From assembly GCA_030426725.1 (NCBI GenBank), contig JAUHXZ010000009.1, positions 1-63,540 on the forward strand: 63,540 bases of DNA. Direction: 5' to 3'. The translations under genes were made by a program, and so were the position numbers. The notes under the pieces were generated by a model, which was not told the DNA's origin, ran no database searches, and worked only from the letters and a program-made list of their open reading frames with translations. Below are positions 8,548 to 17,967 of this stretch, one piece after another. This DNA comes from Actinomycetes bacterium. Lineage in GTDB: Bacteria; Actinomycetota; Actinomycetes; Propionibacteriales; Propionibacteriaceae. Within the stretch, counting starts at the first letter, position 1, and the number at the start of each line of letters is the position of its first letter.

Positions 8548-9630
8548 GTGCGCGTCTACAACTTCTCGGCGGGGCCCGCGATGCTACCCGCCGACGTCCT
8601 CAAGCAGGCCTCCGACGAGATGACGGATTGGGCCGGTACCGGCATGTCCGTGATGGAGGTGTCCCACCGGTCCAAGGAGTTCGTCGCCTGCGCGGCCGAC
8701 GCCGAGGCCACCATGCGTCGCCTCATGGGGGTGCCCGACGACTACCGGATCCTCTTCCTCCAGGGCGGGGCCTTCGGGCAGTTCGCGGGGGTGCCGATGA
8801 ACCTCACCGCACCGGGCGACGTCGTCAGCTACGTCAACACCGGGCAGTGGTCGAAGAAGGCGATCAGCCAGGCCAGGGCCTACGACCTCGACGTCCAGGT
8901 GGTGGCCGACGAGGCGGCCTCCAGCTACACAACGGTCCCGGCGCCGTCGTCCATCCGGGCGGCCGAAGGCTCCTCGTACCTCCACTACACCCCGAACGAG
9001 ACCATCGGCGGGGTCGAGTTCGGCTACGTCCCCGACGTCGGCGACGTGCCGCTCGTGGCCGACATGTCGTCGACGATCCTGTCGCGGCCCGTGGACGTGT
9101 CGAAGTTCGGCGTGATCTACGGCGGTGCCCAGAAGAACATGGGGCCGGCGGGGCTGGTGGTCGTCATCGTCCGCGACGACCTGCTCGGCCGGGCTCGCTC
9201 CATCACGCCCAACGTCCTCAACTACAAGCTGATGTCCGATGCGGACTCGATGCTCAACACACCCCCCACCTTCAGCGTGTACATGCTGGGGCTCATCCTC
9301 CACTGGGTGGAGGGGCTCGGCGGGCTCGAGGCCATGTCGGCTCGCAATCTCGCCAAGGCCCAGGCGCTGTACGGCGCGATCGACGGGTCCTCCTTCTACG
9401 ACAACCCCGTGGCCCCCGACGCCCGCAGTTGGATGAACGTCCCGTTCACCCTCGCGGACTCGGCACTGGACGCCGAGTTCCTTTCCGGCGCCTCCGAGGC
9501 CGGCCTCAAGACCCTCAAGGGCCACCGGTCGGTCGGCGGGATGCGCGCCAGCATCTACAACGCCATGCCGATGGAGGGCGTGCAGGCGCTCATCGACTAC
9601 ATGGCCGAGTTCGAGCGCACCCATGGCTGA
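8548..9630 (+). CDS. serC: phosphoserine aminotransferase
   Basis: A 360-residue PLP enzyme that converts 3-phosphohydroxypyruvate and glutamate to phosphoserine and 2-oxoglutarate, the second step of serine synthesis. It begins YNFSAGPAMLP and contains EVSHRSKEF, LFLQGGAFGQF and the PLP-binding Lys196 in GGAQKNMGPAG. The C-terminal GHRSVGGMRASIYNAMP is the family's phosphate-binding end. Length is normal for SerC. The GTG at 8548 matches the conserved N-terminus. It overlaps serA by 8 bases, so the two are co-translated. Confidence 0.95.
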   Translation: MRVYNFSAGPAMLPADVLKQASDEMTDWAGTGMSVMEVSHRSKEFVACAADAEATMRRLMGVPDDYRILFLQGGAFGQFAGVPMNLTAPGDVVSYVNTGQWSKKAISQARAYDLDVQVVADEAASSYTTVPAPSSIRAAEGSSYLHYTPNETIGGVEFGYVPDVGDVPLVADMSSTILSRPVDVSKFGVIYGGAQKNMGPAGLVVVIVRDDLLGRARSITPNVLNYKLMSDADSMLNTPPTFSVYMLGLILHWVEGLGGLEAMSARNLAKAQALYGAIDGSSFYDNPVAPDARSWMNVPFTLADSALDAEFLSGASEAGLKTLKGHRSVGGMRASIYNAMPMEGVQALIDYMAEFERTHG

Positions 9631-10810
9631 CTCCGGGCCCAGGCAGTACCGGGTCCGGACCCTCAACTCGATCAGCGCCGAGGGCCTCGAGCGTCTCCCT
9701 GCGGAGCACTTCCTCGTCGGTCACGATCTCGAGGAGCCCGACGCGCTGCTCGTCCGATCCGCGGACCTTCACTCGATGGAGATCCCCAGCTCGGTCCGCG
9801 CCGTGGTGCGGGCCGGCGCGGGCACGAACAACATCCCGGTCGACTCGCTCTCCGCGCGCGGCGTGCCGGTGTTCAACACCCCCGGCGCGAACGCGAATGC
9901 CGTCAAGGAGCTGGTGCTGGCCGGAGCGCTCCTGGCGGCCCGCGGCATCTTCGCCGCGGGGGTGTTCGTCCGTGACCTCACCGGCGACGACGAGGAGATC
10001 ACATCGGCCGTCGAGTCGGGAAAGCGGCAGTTCGTCGGCACGGAGCTGCCCGGCCGCACGATGGGCGTGATCGGGCTCGGCGCAGTGGGGGTGCTCGTAG
10101 CCAACGCGGCCCTCGCGCTGGGCATGGACGTGGTCGGCTACGACCCCGCCATGACGGTCGAGCACGCCTGGCGGCTCGACTCACGGGTAGCCCGGGCGGA
10201 GAGCGTCGACGACGTCGTCCGACGCGCCGACTACCTCACCCTCCACGTGCCGCTCAACGACCGCACCCGTCACCTCATCAGCACGCAACGCCTCGCCATG
10301 ATGAAGCCCTCCGCGGTGCTGCTCAACTTCGCCCGCAGCGGCATCGTCGACCAGCGAGCCGTCGTTGAGGCGCTCGACGAGGGGCTCCTGCGCGGTTACG
10401 TGTGCGACTTCCCCTCGATGCTGCTCAACCGCCACCCGCAGGTGATGGCCCTGCCGCATCTCGGGGCGTCGACGGTCGACGCGGAGGAGAACTGCGCGCG
10501 GATGGCGGCCGACGAGGTCAAGGACTTTCTCCTCGACGGCACCATCCGCAACAGCGTCAACTTCCCCGCCGCGCAACTCCCCCGCAAGATCGGGTGCCCG
10601 CGGCTCATCATCGTCAACGAGAACGTCCCCAACGTCGTCGGTCAGGTGACGTCGGTCGTCGCGGCCGCCGGGCTGAACATCGCGGACCTCCTCAACCAGT
10701 CCCGCGGTGAGGTGGCAATCACCCTCGTGGACCTCGACGGAGAGGCGCCGGCCGAACTGATGGCCGAAATCGGGGCTATCGAGGGTGTGCTGAGCGCCCG
10801 GGTCGCCTGA
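9623..10810 (+). CDS. serA: D-3-phosphoglycerate dehydrogenase with C-terminal ACT domain
   Basis: A 395-residue NAD-dependent dehydrogenase that oxidises 3-phosphoglycerate to 3-phosphohydroxypyruvate, the first step of serine synthesis. Visible motifs are RAGAGTNNIPV, the Rossmann GVIGLGAVG near residues 147-156, FARSGIVD with the catalytic Arg, and PHLGASTVDAEENCA with the catalytic His. A short ACT domain (about residues 320-395, VPNVVGQVTSVVAAAGLNIA) should allow feedback by serine. This is the 395-residue type without the intervening domain of long actinobacterial SerA. It follows serC directly. Confidence 0.92.
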   Translation: MADSGPRQYRVRTLNSISAEGLERLPAEHFLVGHDLEEPDALLVRSADLHSMEIPSSVRAVVRAGAGTNNIPVDSLSARGVPVFNTPGANANAVKELVLAGALLAARGIFAAGVFVRDLTGDDEEITSAVESGKRQFVGTELPGRTMGVIGLGAVGVLVANAALALGMDVVGYDPAMTVEHAWRLDSRVARAESVDDVVRRADYLTLHVPLNDRTRHLISTQRLAMMKPSAVLLNFARSGIVDQRAVVEALDEGLLRGYVCDFPSMLLNRHPQVMALPHLGASTVDAEENCARMAADEVKDFLLDGTIRNSVNFPAAQLPRKIGCPRLIIVNENVPNVVGQVTSVVAAAGLNIADLLNQSRGEVAITLVDLDGEAPAELMAEIGAIEGVLSARVA

Positions 10811-10954
10811 CCGTTACGGGCGATCCACTCCCCGGAACCACCCATCGCCCAACCCTCCGGTCGCGCGGGCCCAGTGCCACTGTGGCCCATTCTCGTGCCC
10901 TGGGTGGCCGCGGAGCGGTAGCGGCCGCCGAAGCCGCCAAGGAACGAGCTTCTG

Positions 10955-12364
10955 TCAGCGCCCCCTGCGTCGCCCCGCGACCCCGCGCTTGGACATCTCG
11001 ACGGCGGACGTCCGGCGCGCACCCTGCGCTTCCGAACGCCCTTCGGACGCACCCGCACGGGGCTGCGCCGACCGGGCCTGACCCTGTCGTCCGGACGAAC
11101 GCCCACCGCGGCGGCGCTGGCCACCCGGGGTGCGAGGACCATCGGCGGCCGGCGCGGTGCGCGGACGCCCGCCGGGGGTCGGGGGCGTGCCGGCCGGGGC
11201 GACGAACGGCGCCCGCTCCCCCACCAGCCGCACGACGTGCTCCGACCCCTCGTGGACGGGGGTCTGCTTCGCGGTGATCTTGGCCGCGCGGGTGAGGCTG
11301 CGCACGTCGGAGACCTGGTCGGGGAGGATCAGCGTCACGACGTCACCGCCGGACCCGGCGCGCGCGGTGCGGCCGGAGCGGTGCAGATAGGCCTTGTGTT
11401 CGGCCGGCGGATCGACGTGGACCACCAGCTCGACCTCGTCCACATGGATGCCGCGCGCGGCGATGTCGGTGGCCACGAGGACCTTGACGGTCCCCGACGA
11501 GAACGCCGCGAGGTTCCGCTCGCGCGCCGGCTGGCTCAGGTTCCCGTGCAGATCAACCGCGGGGATACCGGCTGCGGTGAGCTGCCGGGCGAGCTTGCGG
11601 GCCTGGTGCTTGGTGCGCGTGAAGAGCAGGCGCCGTCCCGTGCCCGAGGCCAGGTGGTGCACGACCGCCTTCTTCGCCTCGGCGCCGGGAACCGTGAACA
11701 GGTGGTGCGTCATCTCCGCGACCGGGGACTCCTCCGAGTCCACCGAGTGGGTGAGCGGCTCGTGCAGGAACTCCCGCACGAGCTTGTCGACGCCGTTGTC
11801 CAGCGTCGCGGAGAAGAGCAGTCGCTGTCCGTCGCGGGGGGTCGCGGCCATGAGCCGCCGCACGCCGGGCAGGAAGCCGAGGTCGGCCATGTGGTCGGCC
11901 TCGTCCAGCACAGTGATCTCGATGCCGTCGAGGGTCAGGAGCTTCTGGCCCAGGAGGTCCTCCAGACGCCCGGGGGCCGCGATGAGGATGTCGACGCCGG
12001 CGTTGAGCGCCTTGACCTGCCGGTGCTGCGAGACGCCGCCGAAGACGGTGGTCAGCCGCAGGCCGGCCGCCTGGACGAGGGGTTCGAAGGTGGCGGCGAT
12101 CTGGGAGACCAGCTCACGTGTCGGGGCCAGGACAAGAGCGCGAGGGCGCCGCGGTGCGGCCCTGCGGCCGGTGAGGTTGGCCACCACGGGCAGGGCGAAG
12201 GCGAGGGTCTTGCCTGAGCCGGTGCGGCCGCGGCCGAGGACGTCGCGGCCGTCGAGGGTGCTCGGCAACGTGGCCGTCTGGATCGGGAAGGGGGAAGAGA
12301 TGCCCTGGGCGGACAGGGCGCGGACGAGGTTCTCGGGCACGCCGAGAGCGGAGAAGGAGGACAT
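10955..12364 (-). CDS. DEAD-box RNA helicase
   Basis: A 469-residue ATP-dependent RNA helicase, probably acting in ribosome assembly or mRNA turnover. The Q motif is FPIQTATLP. Walker A GRTGSGKT is at residues 46-53, PTREL at 81-85, DEAD at 154-157, SAT at 185-187, and HRSGRTARAG lies in domain 2. The C-terminal 80-90 residues are a basic, low-complexity Arg/Pro/Gly tail, typical of actinobacterial RhlE-like helicases and likely to bind RNA. It is transcribed alone; the gap to the neighbour upstream is 187 bases. Confidence 0.93.
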   Translation of the reverse strand: MSSFSALGVPENLVRALSAQGISSPFPIQTATLPSTLDGRDVLGRGRTGSGKTLAFALPVVANLTGRRAAPRRPRALVLAPTRELVSQIAATFEPLVQAAGLRLTTVFGGVSQHRQVKALNAGVDILIAAPGRLEDLLGQKLLTLDGIEITVLDEADHMADLGFLPGVRRLMAATPRDGQRLLFSATLDNGVDKLVREFLHEPLTHSVDSEESPVAEMTHHLFTVPGAEAKKAVVHHLASGTGRRLLFTRTKHQARKLARQLTAAGIPAVDLHGNLSQPARERNLAAFSSGTVKVLVATDIAARGIHVDEVELVVHVDPPAEHKAYLHRSGRTARAGSGGDVVTLILPDQVSDVRSLTRAAKITAKQTPVHEGSEHVVRLVGERAPFVAPAGTPPTPGGRPRTAPAADGPRTPGGQRRRGGRSSGRQGQARSAQPRAGASEGRSEAQGARRTSAVEMSKRGVAGRRRGR

Positions 12365-12551
12365 GCAGGAGCCTTTCAGGCGTCGAAGGTCGGGGCTCGC
12401 GGCGGCGAAAGGGGGCTGTCGCCCGCCGGTGCTCCACGACGGAGGGGACGCGCTGGGGCGCGTCGCTCACCGTCCAGTATGCCCTAGGACAACGGCAAAC
12501 CCTCAATCGCCGGCTTGGCGGCAGTCCCGATCAGGGCTTCCTCTCCCCCAT

Positions 12552-13853
12552 CTACTCCTCATCGGGGTGGCGTCGCAGGTACAGCGCCTCGAGGAGGAAG
12601 ACCACGACAACGGCCCCTACGCCGCCGGCGACCAGCCACGGCTGATCGGCGCCCCGGGCCCACAGGAAGGCGCCGAGCACCGCGATGTCGGCGATGATCG
12701 CCAGCACGACGACCCAGGCCCGGGCTTCGACCTCCTGCCGGAGGCGGGTCAGCACGCCCCACTGGATCACCACGTCCATGACAAGGTAGAAAAGGATTCC
12801 CACCGCGGCGATCTGGGAGAGGTCGAGCGTGACGGCCAGAACGGCCGCCACCACGCCGAGGTAGACCAGGAGGTGGTGGCGGACCTCGCCGGGCATGCCG
12901 AAGTGTGCGTGGGGGATCATCCGCATGTCGGTCACCATCGTGAGCATGCGCGACACCGCGTACATCGAGGCGACCAGGCCGGTGACGCACGCCACGACAG
13001 CGACCACGACGGTGGCGATCACGCCCACCTGGCCCAGAGCCGGCCGGGCCGCCTCGGCGAGGGCGTAGTCCTGGGCCTCGACGATCTGATCGACGCTGAG
13101 GGAGGATCCGGTCCCTACACCGACCACCAGGTAGACACCGGCGCAGATCGCCAGGGAGATGATGATGGCGCGGCCGATGTTGCGTCCCGGATCCTTGAGT
13201 TCCGCGCCGTCGTTGGTGATCGTCGTGAAGCCCTTGTAGGCGAGCACCCCCAGCCCCGTCGCGGCCGCGAACCCGAGGACGCTTGACCCGGCGGTCAGCC
13301 CGTCGGCGCCCGCCTCGTAGGATCCGCCGGCTGCGACGAACGCCGCGACGGCCAGTAGGCCCAGTCCGCCGATCTTCACGATGGCTCCGCCGGTCTGGAA
13401 CCAGCCGATGTTCTCGTTGCGGGCGAGGTTGATTCCGACGGCGCCGGCGATGACCAGGACCGACAAGCCGGATATGAGCCATCCCGACCCCCACCCGAAC
13501 GGTTCGAGCAGGTAGCTTCCGAAGGTCCTGGCCACCAGGGCCTGGTTGAGGACCATCGACAGCGCCATGAGCATCGAGCTGCCCGCCGTGAGTGCGGTGC
13601 GCCCGTAGGCGCTGTGCAGGATCATCGCGATCCCCCCGGCGGAGGGGTTCTTCCGACTTACCTTGATGTAGGAGTACGACCCCAAGCCGGCCACGAGCGC
13701 CGCGGCAACCAGGGCCAGCGGGAACAGGGCACCGGAGAGCTCGGCGACCTGCCCGGTGAGGGCGAAGATGCCCGCCCCGACCATCACCCCGGTGCCCATG
13801 GCGACGGCGCCGCGCAGCGACAGGGATCCTTCTCGGTACTCGGTCTCAGCCAT
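12552..13853 (-). CDS. APC superfamily amino acid permease
   Basis: A 433-residue membrane protein with about 12 predicted helices. The N-terminal MGTGVMVGAGIFALTGQVAELSG segment is the APC substrate-binding helix 1 with the unwound GAGIF motif. FKGFTTITN-like residues (YKGFTTITNDGAELKDPGRNIGRA, residues about 205-228) match helix 6 and its loop. It probably imports amino acids or related amines. The C-terminus ends LYLRRHPDEE in the cytoplasm. It is close in size to KUP/YfnA-like APC transporters; the substrate is undetermined. Confidence 0.85.
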   Translation of the reverse strand: MAETEYREGSLSLRGAVAMGTGVMVGAGIFALTGQVAELSGALFPLALVAAALVAGLGSYSYIKVSRKNPSAGGIAMILHSAYGRTALTAGSSMLMALSMVLNQALVARTFGSYLLEPFGWGSGWLISGLSVLVIAGAVGINLARNENIGWFQTGGAIVKIGGLGLLAVAAFVAAGGSYEAGADGLTAGSSVLGFAAATGLGVLAYKGFTTITNDGAELKDPGRNIGRAIIISLAICAGVYLVVGVGTGSSLSVDQIVEAQDYALAEAARPALGQVGVIATVVVAVVACVTGLVASMYAVSRMLTMVTDMRMIPHAHFGMPGEVRHHLLVYLGVVAAVLAVTLDLSQIAAVGILFYLVMDVVIQWGVLTRLRQEVEARAWVVVLAIIADIAVLGAFLWARGADQPWLVAGGVGAVVVVFLLEALYLRRHPDEE

Positions 13854-13993
13854 TCTTCAACGTTGCACAGGCGCGCCGGTTCCGCAATGACCAACCGGGG
13901 GCTTCCAGCCGTTCCGCCGCCGGGGAATAGACGCACCTCGCTTCTGGTTTCCCTCGATACCGGTGCAGCGGCCACGAGGACGGGAGCGCGACC

Positions 13994-15559
13994 TTGACGA
14001 CAACTCCGGATGAGATCCACGAGCGGTTTCCGCCGAGCAGCCCCTTCGGCTCCGAGGACGGTCTGCGGGCGGTGCCCGCCGAGGACGGGACGCCTCCCCT
14101 CGTCCTGGTCCTCGGTGCCACCGGCTACATCGGAGGGCGCCTGGTGCCTCGGCTCCTCACCGGCGGTTACCGGGTCCGGGCCCTGAGCCGGTCGGCCGGC
14201 CGCATCGCCGCCCTCCCCTGGGCCGACGACGTCGAGGTGGTGGAGGGCGACGCGGCCGATCCCGACGCGATGGACCGGGCCATGGACGGGGTCGACGTCG
14301 TGTACTTCCTGGTGCACTCGATGTCCGGGGGGCAGGACTACGGGAAGCTCGACCGCGCCATCGCGCTCAACGTCGCCAAGCAGGCCGCCGCCCATGGAGT
14401 CGGGCGCATCGTCTACCTCGGCGGCCTCCACCCCGAAGGCGTCGAACTCTCGGCACATCTGACCTCCCGCACCGAGGTCGGCGACATCCTCCTGGCATCG
14501 GCGACACCGACCGTCGTTTTGCAGGCAGGAGTGGTCATCGGCTCCGGATCCGCCTCGTTCGAGATGATCCGGCACCTCACCGAGGTGCTGCCCTACATGC
14601 CTGCGCCCAGATGGGTGCGCAACTTCATCCAGCCGATCGCGGTGCGCGACGTTCTCTACTACCTGCTGGCCGCGGCCCGGATCGACGAACAGGTGAACCG
14701 GGCGGTCGATGTCGGTGGACCCGACGTGCTGCGCTATTCGGAGATGATGAACGGCTACGCCGCCGAGGCGGGCCTGAACCAGCGCCACATCACGGCCCTG
14801 CCCGTGCTGACACCGACGCTCGCCTCGCACTGGGTCGGGCTGGTCACCCCGGTCCCACGCCAGATCGCCCGGCCCCTCGTCGAGTCCCTGCTCCACTCAT
14901 GTGTGATGAAGGACCACGCCATCGACGCTCTCATTCCGCCCCCGGTGGAGGGGCTGACCGGGTACCGCGAGGCCGTCCGGCTCGCGCTCGGGCGCATCGA
15001 ACTCGACCGAGTCGAGACCAGCTGGGTCGATGCACGCGTCACGGGCGCCCCGAGCGACCCGATGCCCAGCGACCCCGAGTGGGCCAGGCGGACCGTGTTC
15101 AAGGACGTGCGCCGGAAGGCGACGACGGCCGGGACGGATGCGGTGTGGCGGGTCATCACACAGGTGGGAGGCGCCACCGGCTGGTACTCGGCGTCCGTGC
15201 TGTGGGCCACGCGTGGAGTCCTCGACCGCCTCGCGGGCGGCGTCGGGCTGCGGCGCGGCCGCAGGGCACGGTCCCAGGTGAGGGTCGGCGACGCCATCGA
15301 CGTGTGGCGCGTCGAGAAGGTCGAGCCCGGCCGGCTGTTGCGCCTGCGCGCCGAGATGCGTGTCCCGGGCGACGCTTGGCTCGAGCTCGGTGTGGACCCG
15401 ACGCCGAACGGCTCCGAGTACTGGCAGCGGGCGATCTTCTTCCCGCGCGGGCTGCTCGGACGGCTCTACTGGTTGGCGATGCTGCCGTTCCACGGGCTGA
15501 TCTTCAGCGGGATGGTCAACCAGATGGTCGCCACCGCAGAGCAGGACGCTGCCTCGTAG
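13994..15559 (+). CDS. NAD(P)-binding epimerase-like protein with DUF2867 domain
   Basis: A 521-residue two-domain protein. Residues about 35-330 form an NmrA/extended-SDR Rossmann domain with GATGYIGG at 41-48 and a long cytosolic core. Residues about 350-520 match DUF2867 (RRTVFKDVRRKATTAGTDAVWRVITQVGGATGWYSA), a START-like ligand-binding fold. This fusion is common in actinobacteria and has no established substrate. The TTG at 13994 follows GGGAGCG. The Arg/Val-rich frame upstream has no better start. The C-terminus has a hydrophobic stretch, so membrane association is possible. Confidence 0.82.
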   Translation: MTTTPDEIHERFPPSSPFGSEDGLRAVPAEDGTPPLVLVLGATGYIGGRLVPRLLTGGYRVRALSRSAGRIAALPWADDVEVVEGDAADPDAMDRAMDGVDVVYFLVHSMSGGQDYGKLDRAIALNVAKQAAAHGVGRIVYLGGLHPEGVELSAHLTSRTEVGDILLASATPTVVLQAGVVIGSGSASFEMIRHLTEVLPYMPAPRWVRNFIQPIAVRDVLYYLLAAARIDEQVNRAVDVGGPDVLRYSEMMNGYAAEAGLNQRHITALPVLTPTLASHWVGLVTPVPRQIARPLVESLLHSCVMKDHAIDALIPPPVEGLTGYREAVRLALGRIELDRVETSWVDARVTGAPSDPMPSDPEWARRTVFKDVRRKATTAGTDAVWRVITQVGGATGWYSASVLWATRGVLDRLAGGVGLRRGRRARSQVRVGDAIDVWRVEKVEPGRLLRLRAEMRVPGDAWLELGVDPTPNGSEYWQRAIFFPRGLLGRLYWLAMLPFHGLIFSGMVNQMVATAEQDAAS

Positions 15560-15620
15560 GTGGTCGCTCGCGCGACACGACACAGGGGCCGGGGCCGGGG
15601 CCGCGGAGAGCGCCGCGCGC

Positions 15621-16415
15621 CTAGCCGAGCGACACGGGCACCGACAGGTCGTCGCTGGGCAGGTCGTCGGCGGTGGCCGCGACGTCCATGGTCACCAGGT
15701 CCGTCCTGCCGGAGATCGTGGTGAGGAACGCGGTGTCGGCGGCGTCACGGCCGGTGGCGATCCGCAGCATCGACTCCCTCGGGGCGAGCGTCGTCGCGTC
15801 GACCACGAGCCACCGCCCGTCGACGTAGGCCTCGCAGACCGCGTGGAAGTCCATGGGCTCGAGCCCGGGTGCGTACACCGACACGAGCCGCGCCGGCACG
15901 CCCCGCGCCCTCAGCAGGGCCACGCAGAGGTGTGCGAAGTCCCGGCACACCCCCTGACGTGAGAGGAGGGTCCTCGAGGCGCCGTCGGTGGGTTGGCTGG
16001 AGCCGGGGACGTAGCTGAGCTGCGTTCCGACCCACGAACTCACGCCGTGGAGGAGGTCGAGTCCGGAGAGGCCCTTGAACTCGGCGAACGCCGTGGGGGC
16101 GAGTTCGTCAGACTCCGCGTAGCGGCTGGGCCGCAGGTAGCGGATGACGTCACCCGGACTGGTCGGAAGTGGTTCCTCGCGCCCCTCGACGGTGGCCTCG
16201 TACGAGACATCCAACCGCCCCTGGCGCACCTTGACCCGGTGGAGACGCGTGTCGTGGGAGTCGATGATGATCTCGGGCTGGACGGGGTGCCCGTCGAGCA
16301 GCAGAGACAGATCCTCGTCGACACCCTGGCCGGTACGGGACGAGGCGATGCTGAGGACCAGGTCGCTGGGGACGACGACATCGAGGGAGAGATTCGCGGT
16401 GACGTGGCGGCGCAT
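15621..16415 (-). CDS. transglutaminase-like (cysteine protease fold) protein
   Basis: A 264-residue cytosolic protein of the transglutaminase-like superfamily. The catalytic triad is visible as Cys157 (RQGVCRDFAHLC), His191 (DFHAVCEAY) and Asp206 (VVDAT). The N-terminal 80 residues form a beta-rich domain typical of the bacterial transglutaminase N-terminal family. Most bacterial members act as peptidases or amidases rather than cross-linking enzymes. The gene is transcribed toward the preceding DUF2867 gene and away from the CIS operon. Confidence 0.87.
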   Translation of the reverse strand: MRRHVTANLSLDVVVPSDLVLSIASSRTGQGVDEDLSLLLDGHPVQPEIIIDSHDTRLHRVKVRQGRLDVSYEATVEGREEPLPTSPGDVIRYLRPSRYAESDELAPTAFAEFKGLSGLDLLHGVSSWVGTQLSYVPGSSQPTDGASRTLLSRQGVCRDFAHLCVALLRARGVPARLVSVYAPGLEPMDFHAVCEAYVDGRWLVVDATTLAPRESMLRIATGRDAADTAFLTTISGRTDLVTMDVAATADDLPSDDLSVPVSLG

Positions 16416-16749
16416 GCGCCCATGATGTCACCCAGCCGTATCAGTGCCCACCGCACGTTCACGAGGTGCTTCACCGGACAGCAATTCCTGGGCCGGCCTT
16501 TTCGGACGTGTGGGGCATTTCTTCCGCGCCATATTGCCCTGCGGGAAAACAATCTCAATCCCATCTCTCCTCGCTGCCCGGCATTCAGCGTATGGCCTTG
16601 TCATCGTTGCCTTATTCGCCGCGCAATCAACCCGAGAATGACCCTGGGGACCGGTGTCAATGACGTTTCGTCATCCCCAGGTGATCACTTTGGTCAGCAT
16701 TGAGGCGCGACCTCGGCACCGCGTGCAGATATCGCTGTAGCCTGACAGC
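16416..16749. other. intergenic region upstream of the CIS operon
   Basis: These 334 bases are clearly richer in A and T than the flanking genes and hold no convincing gene. They contain a perfect 15-base inverted repeat ATGACGTTTCGTCAT (16660-16674) that could be an operator. TAGCCT (16738-16743) ends 6 bases before the first CIS gene's ATG. The divergent transglutaminase promoter must also lie here. Confidence 0.5.
16660..16674. promoter_or_regulatory. inverted repeat, candidate operator of the CIS operon
   Basis: ATGACG-TTT-CGTCAT is a perfect 6-bp inverted repeat in the AT-richer region 76 bases before the operon's first ATG. The spacing and symmetry suit a dimeric repressor or activator. 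No regulator gene is adjacent, so the protein is unknown. Confidence 0.35.
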
Positions 16750-17967
16750 ATGACGGGCGAGAACAACGGCCGTTTCGGCCCAGACCAACCGGTGGCTCCG
16801 ACGGGTCCACCGTTCTCAGTCACCGCCCCGACTTCCGCGAAACTGGATTCCGATCGCAGGGCCACCGCGTCCTTCGTGGTGACGAACACCTCCGGACGCG
16901 ATGTCATCGCACGGCTCCTGCCCCAGCCGCTCAACGGCGCGGACTCCTCCTGGCTTTCGGTCGTCGGGGACCCCGAGCGCCCGCTGGCCGCCGAGGCGAC
17001 CCTCACAGCCGAGGTCGCCATCGCCGTCCCACCTGGGGCCCCGGCCGGCGAACACGCGGTGCGGCTGGATGTGGCGATCGAGGACGCGCCCGACAGACTT
17101 GCCCAGGGGCAGTCCGTGACGTTCAGCGTTCCGGAGAAGCGCAAGAAGAAGTTCCCGATGTGGATCCTGTGGGTGATCATCGCCGCGGTGGTGATCATCG
17201 CGGGTGGGGTCGTCGCGATCCTCCTGCTCCGCCCCGACGATCCCGAGCCCGTGTCGGCACCGACCCTCATCAGCCCCCCTACCACCACTGGGGAACCCGT
17301 CACCAACGCCGTCCTCGGGCTCACCCCGGGGCAGTGGGATCCCGCCGACGCCCCGCTGGTCCACGTGTGGCAGGCATGTCCCGCCGACGCGGATCCCGAG
17401 GCCCCCGAAGGATGCGCCGACATCCCAGCCAATGACTCGGGGGACGGGGTCCCTGCCAGCGGCGCATTTCTGGTCATCAGCGAGGACCTCGTAGGGATGC
17501 GGATCAGGGTCGTCGAAGTGGCCCTGCCGGTCCTCTCGGACGCCGATGCCGAGGCCGAGGACCTTGAGGGGTTGCTCGCCGAGAACAGCGCCAGCGCCGC
17601 CAGCGCGATGACCGAGCCGGTCACCTCCGGGGAGAGCGGCACCGTCGTTGTTCCGCGCGTGATCGACCAGACCTTCTCCAGCGCCTCCACCAAGCTGGCG
17701 GAACAAGGACTCAAGGCGGTGCGCAACACCACCGCCGAGGAGCCCGTCTGCGGGCCTAAGGTCCAGACACAGAGTCCGCTGGCGGGAGCGGATGCACAGA
17801 CGGGCTCCGAAGTCATCCTGACGCTCGCGCCCGCGCTGCCCGTGTGGAACTGCGTCAAGCTCGAGCAGTTCGACGACAGCGTGGCCACCGCCTTCCCGTT
17901 CGACGACTCGACGCTGCGCAGGTTCGCCGACAACCTCGCACCGGTGACCGTCGATGAGGGCGGCTGA
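16750..17967 (+). CDS. single-pass membrane protein with PASTA domain, first gene of CIS operon
   Basis: A 405-residue protein. Residues about 22-125 form an Ig-like beta domain. A basic stretch (KRKKKFP) precedes one membrane helix at about 137-160 (MWILWVIIAAVVIIAGGVV). By the positive-inside rule this puts the Ig-like domain in the cytoplasm and the rest outside. The outer part has a Cys-containing beta region and then a PASTA domain at about 298-360 (VVVPRVIDQTFSSASTKLAEQG). PASTA domains bind peptidoglycan or beta-lactams. I infer that it tethers the CIS particle to the envelope. There is no Shine-Dalgarno sequence, so the message may be leaderless. The last 14 bases overlap the next gene. 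Confidence 0.75.
   Translation: MTGENNGRFGPDQPVAPTGPPFSVTAPTSAKLDSDRRATASFVVTNTSGRDVIARLLPQPLNGADSSWLSVVGDPERPLAAEATLTAEVAIAVPPGAPAGEHAVRLDVAIEDAPDRLAQGQSVTFSVPEKRKKKFPMWILWVIIAAVVIIAGGVVAILLLRPDDPEPVSAPTLISPPTTTGEPVTNAVLGLTPGQWDPADAPLVHVWQACPADADPEAPEGCADIPANDSGDGVPASGAFLVISEDLVGMRIRVVEVALPVLSDADAEAEDLEGLLAENSASAASAMTEPVTSGESGTVVVPRVIDQTFSSASTKLAEQGLKAVRNTTAEEPVCGPKVQTQSPLAGADAQTGSEVILTLAPALPVWNCVKLEQFDDSVATAFPFDDSTLRRFADNLAPVTVDEGG

Noticed and set aside
11394..13286. 630-codon plus-strand open frame across the helicase and permease genes
   Set aside because: It runs antisense to two well-supported genes and its protein is low-complexity Ser/Arg sequence.
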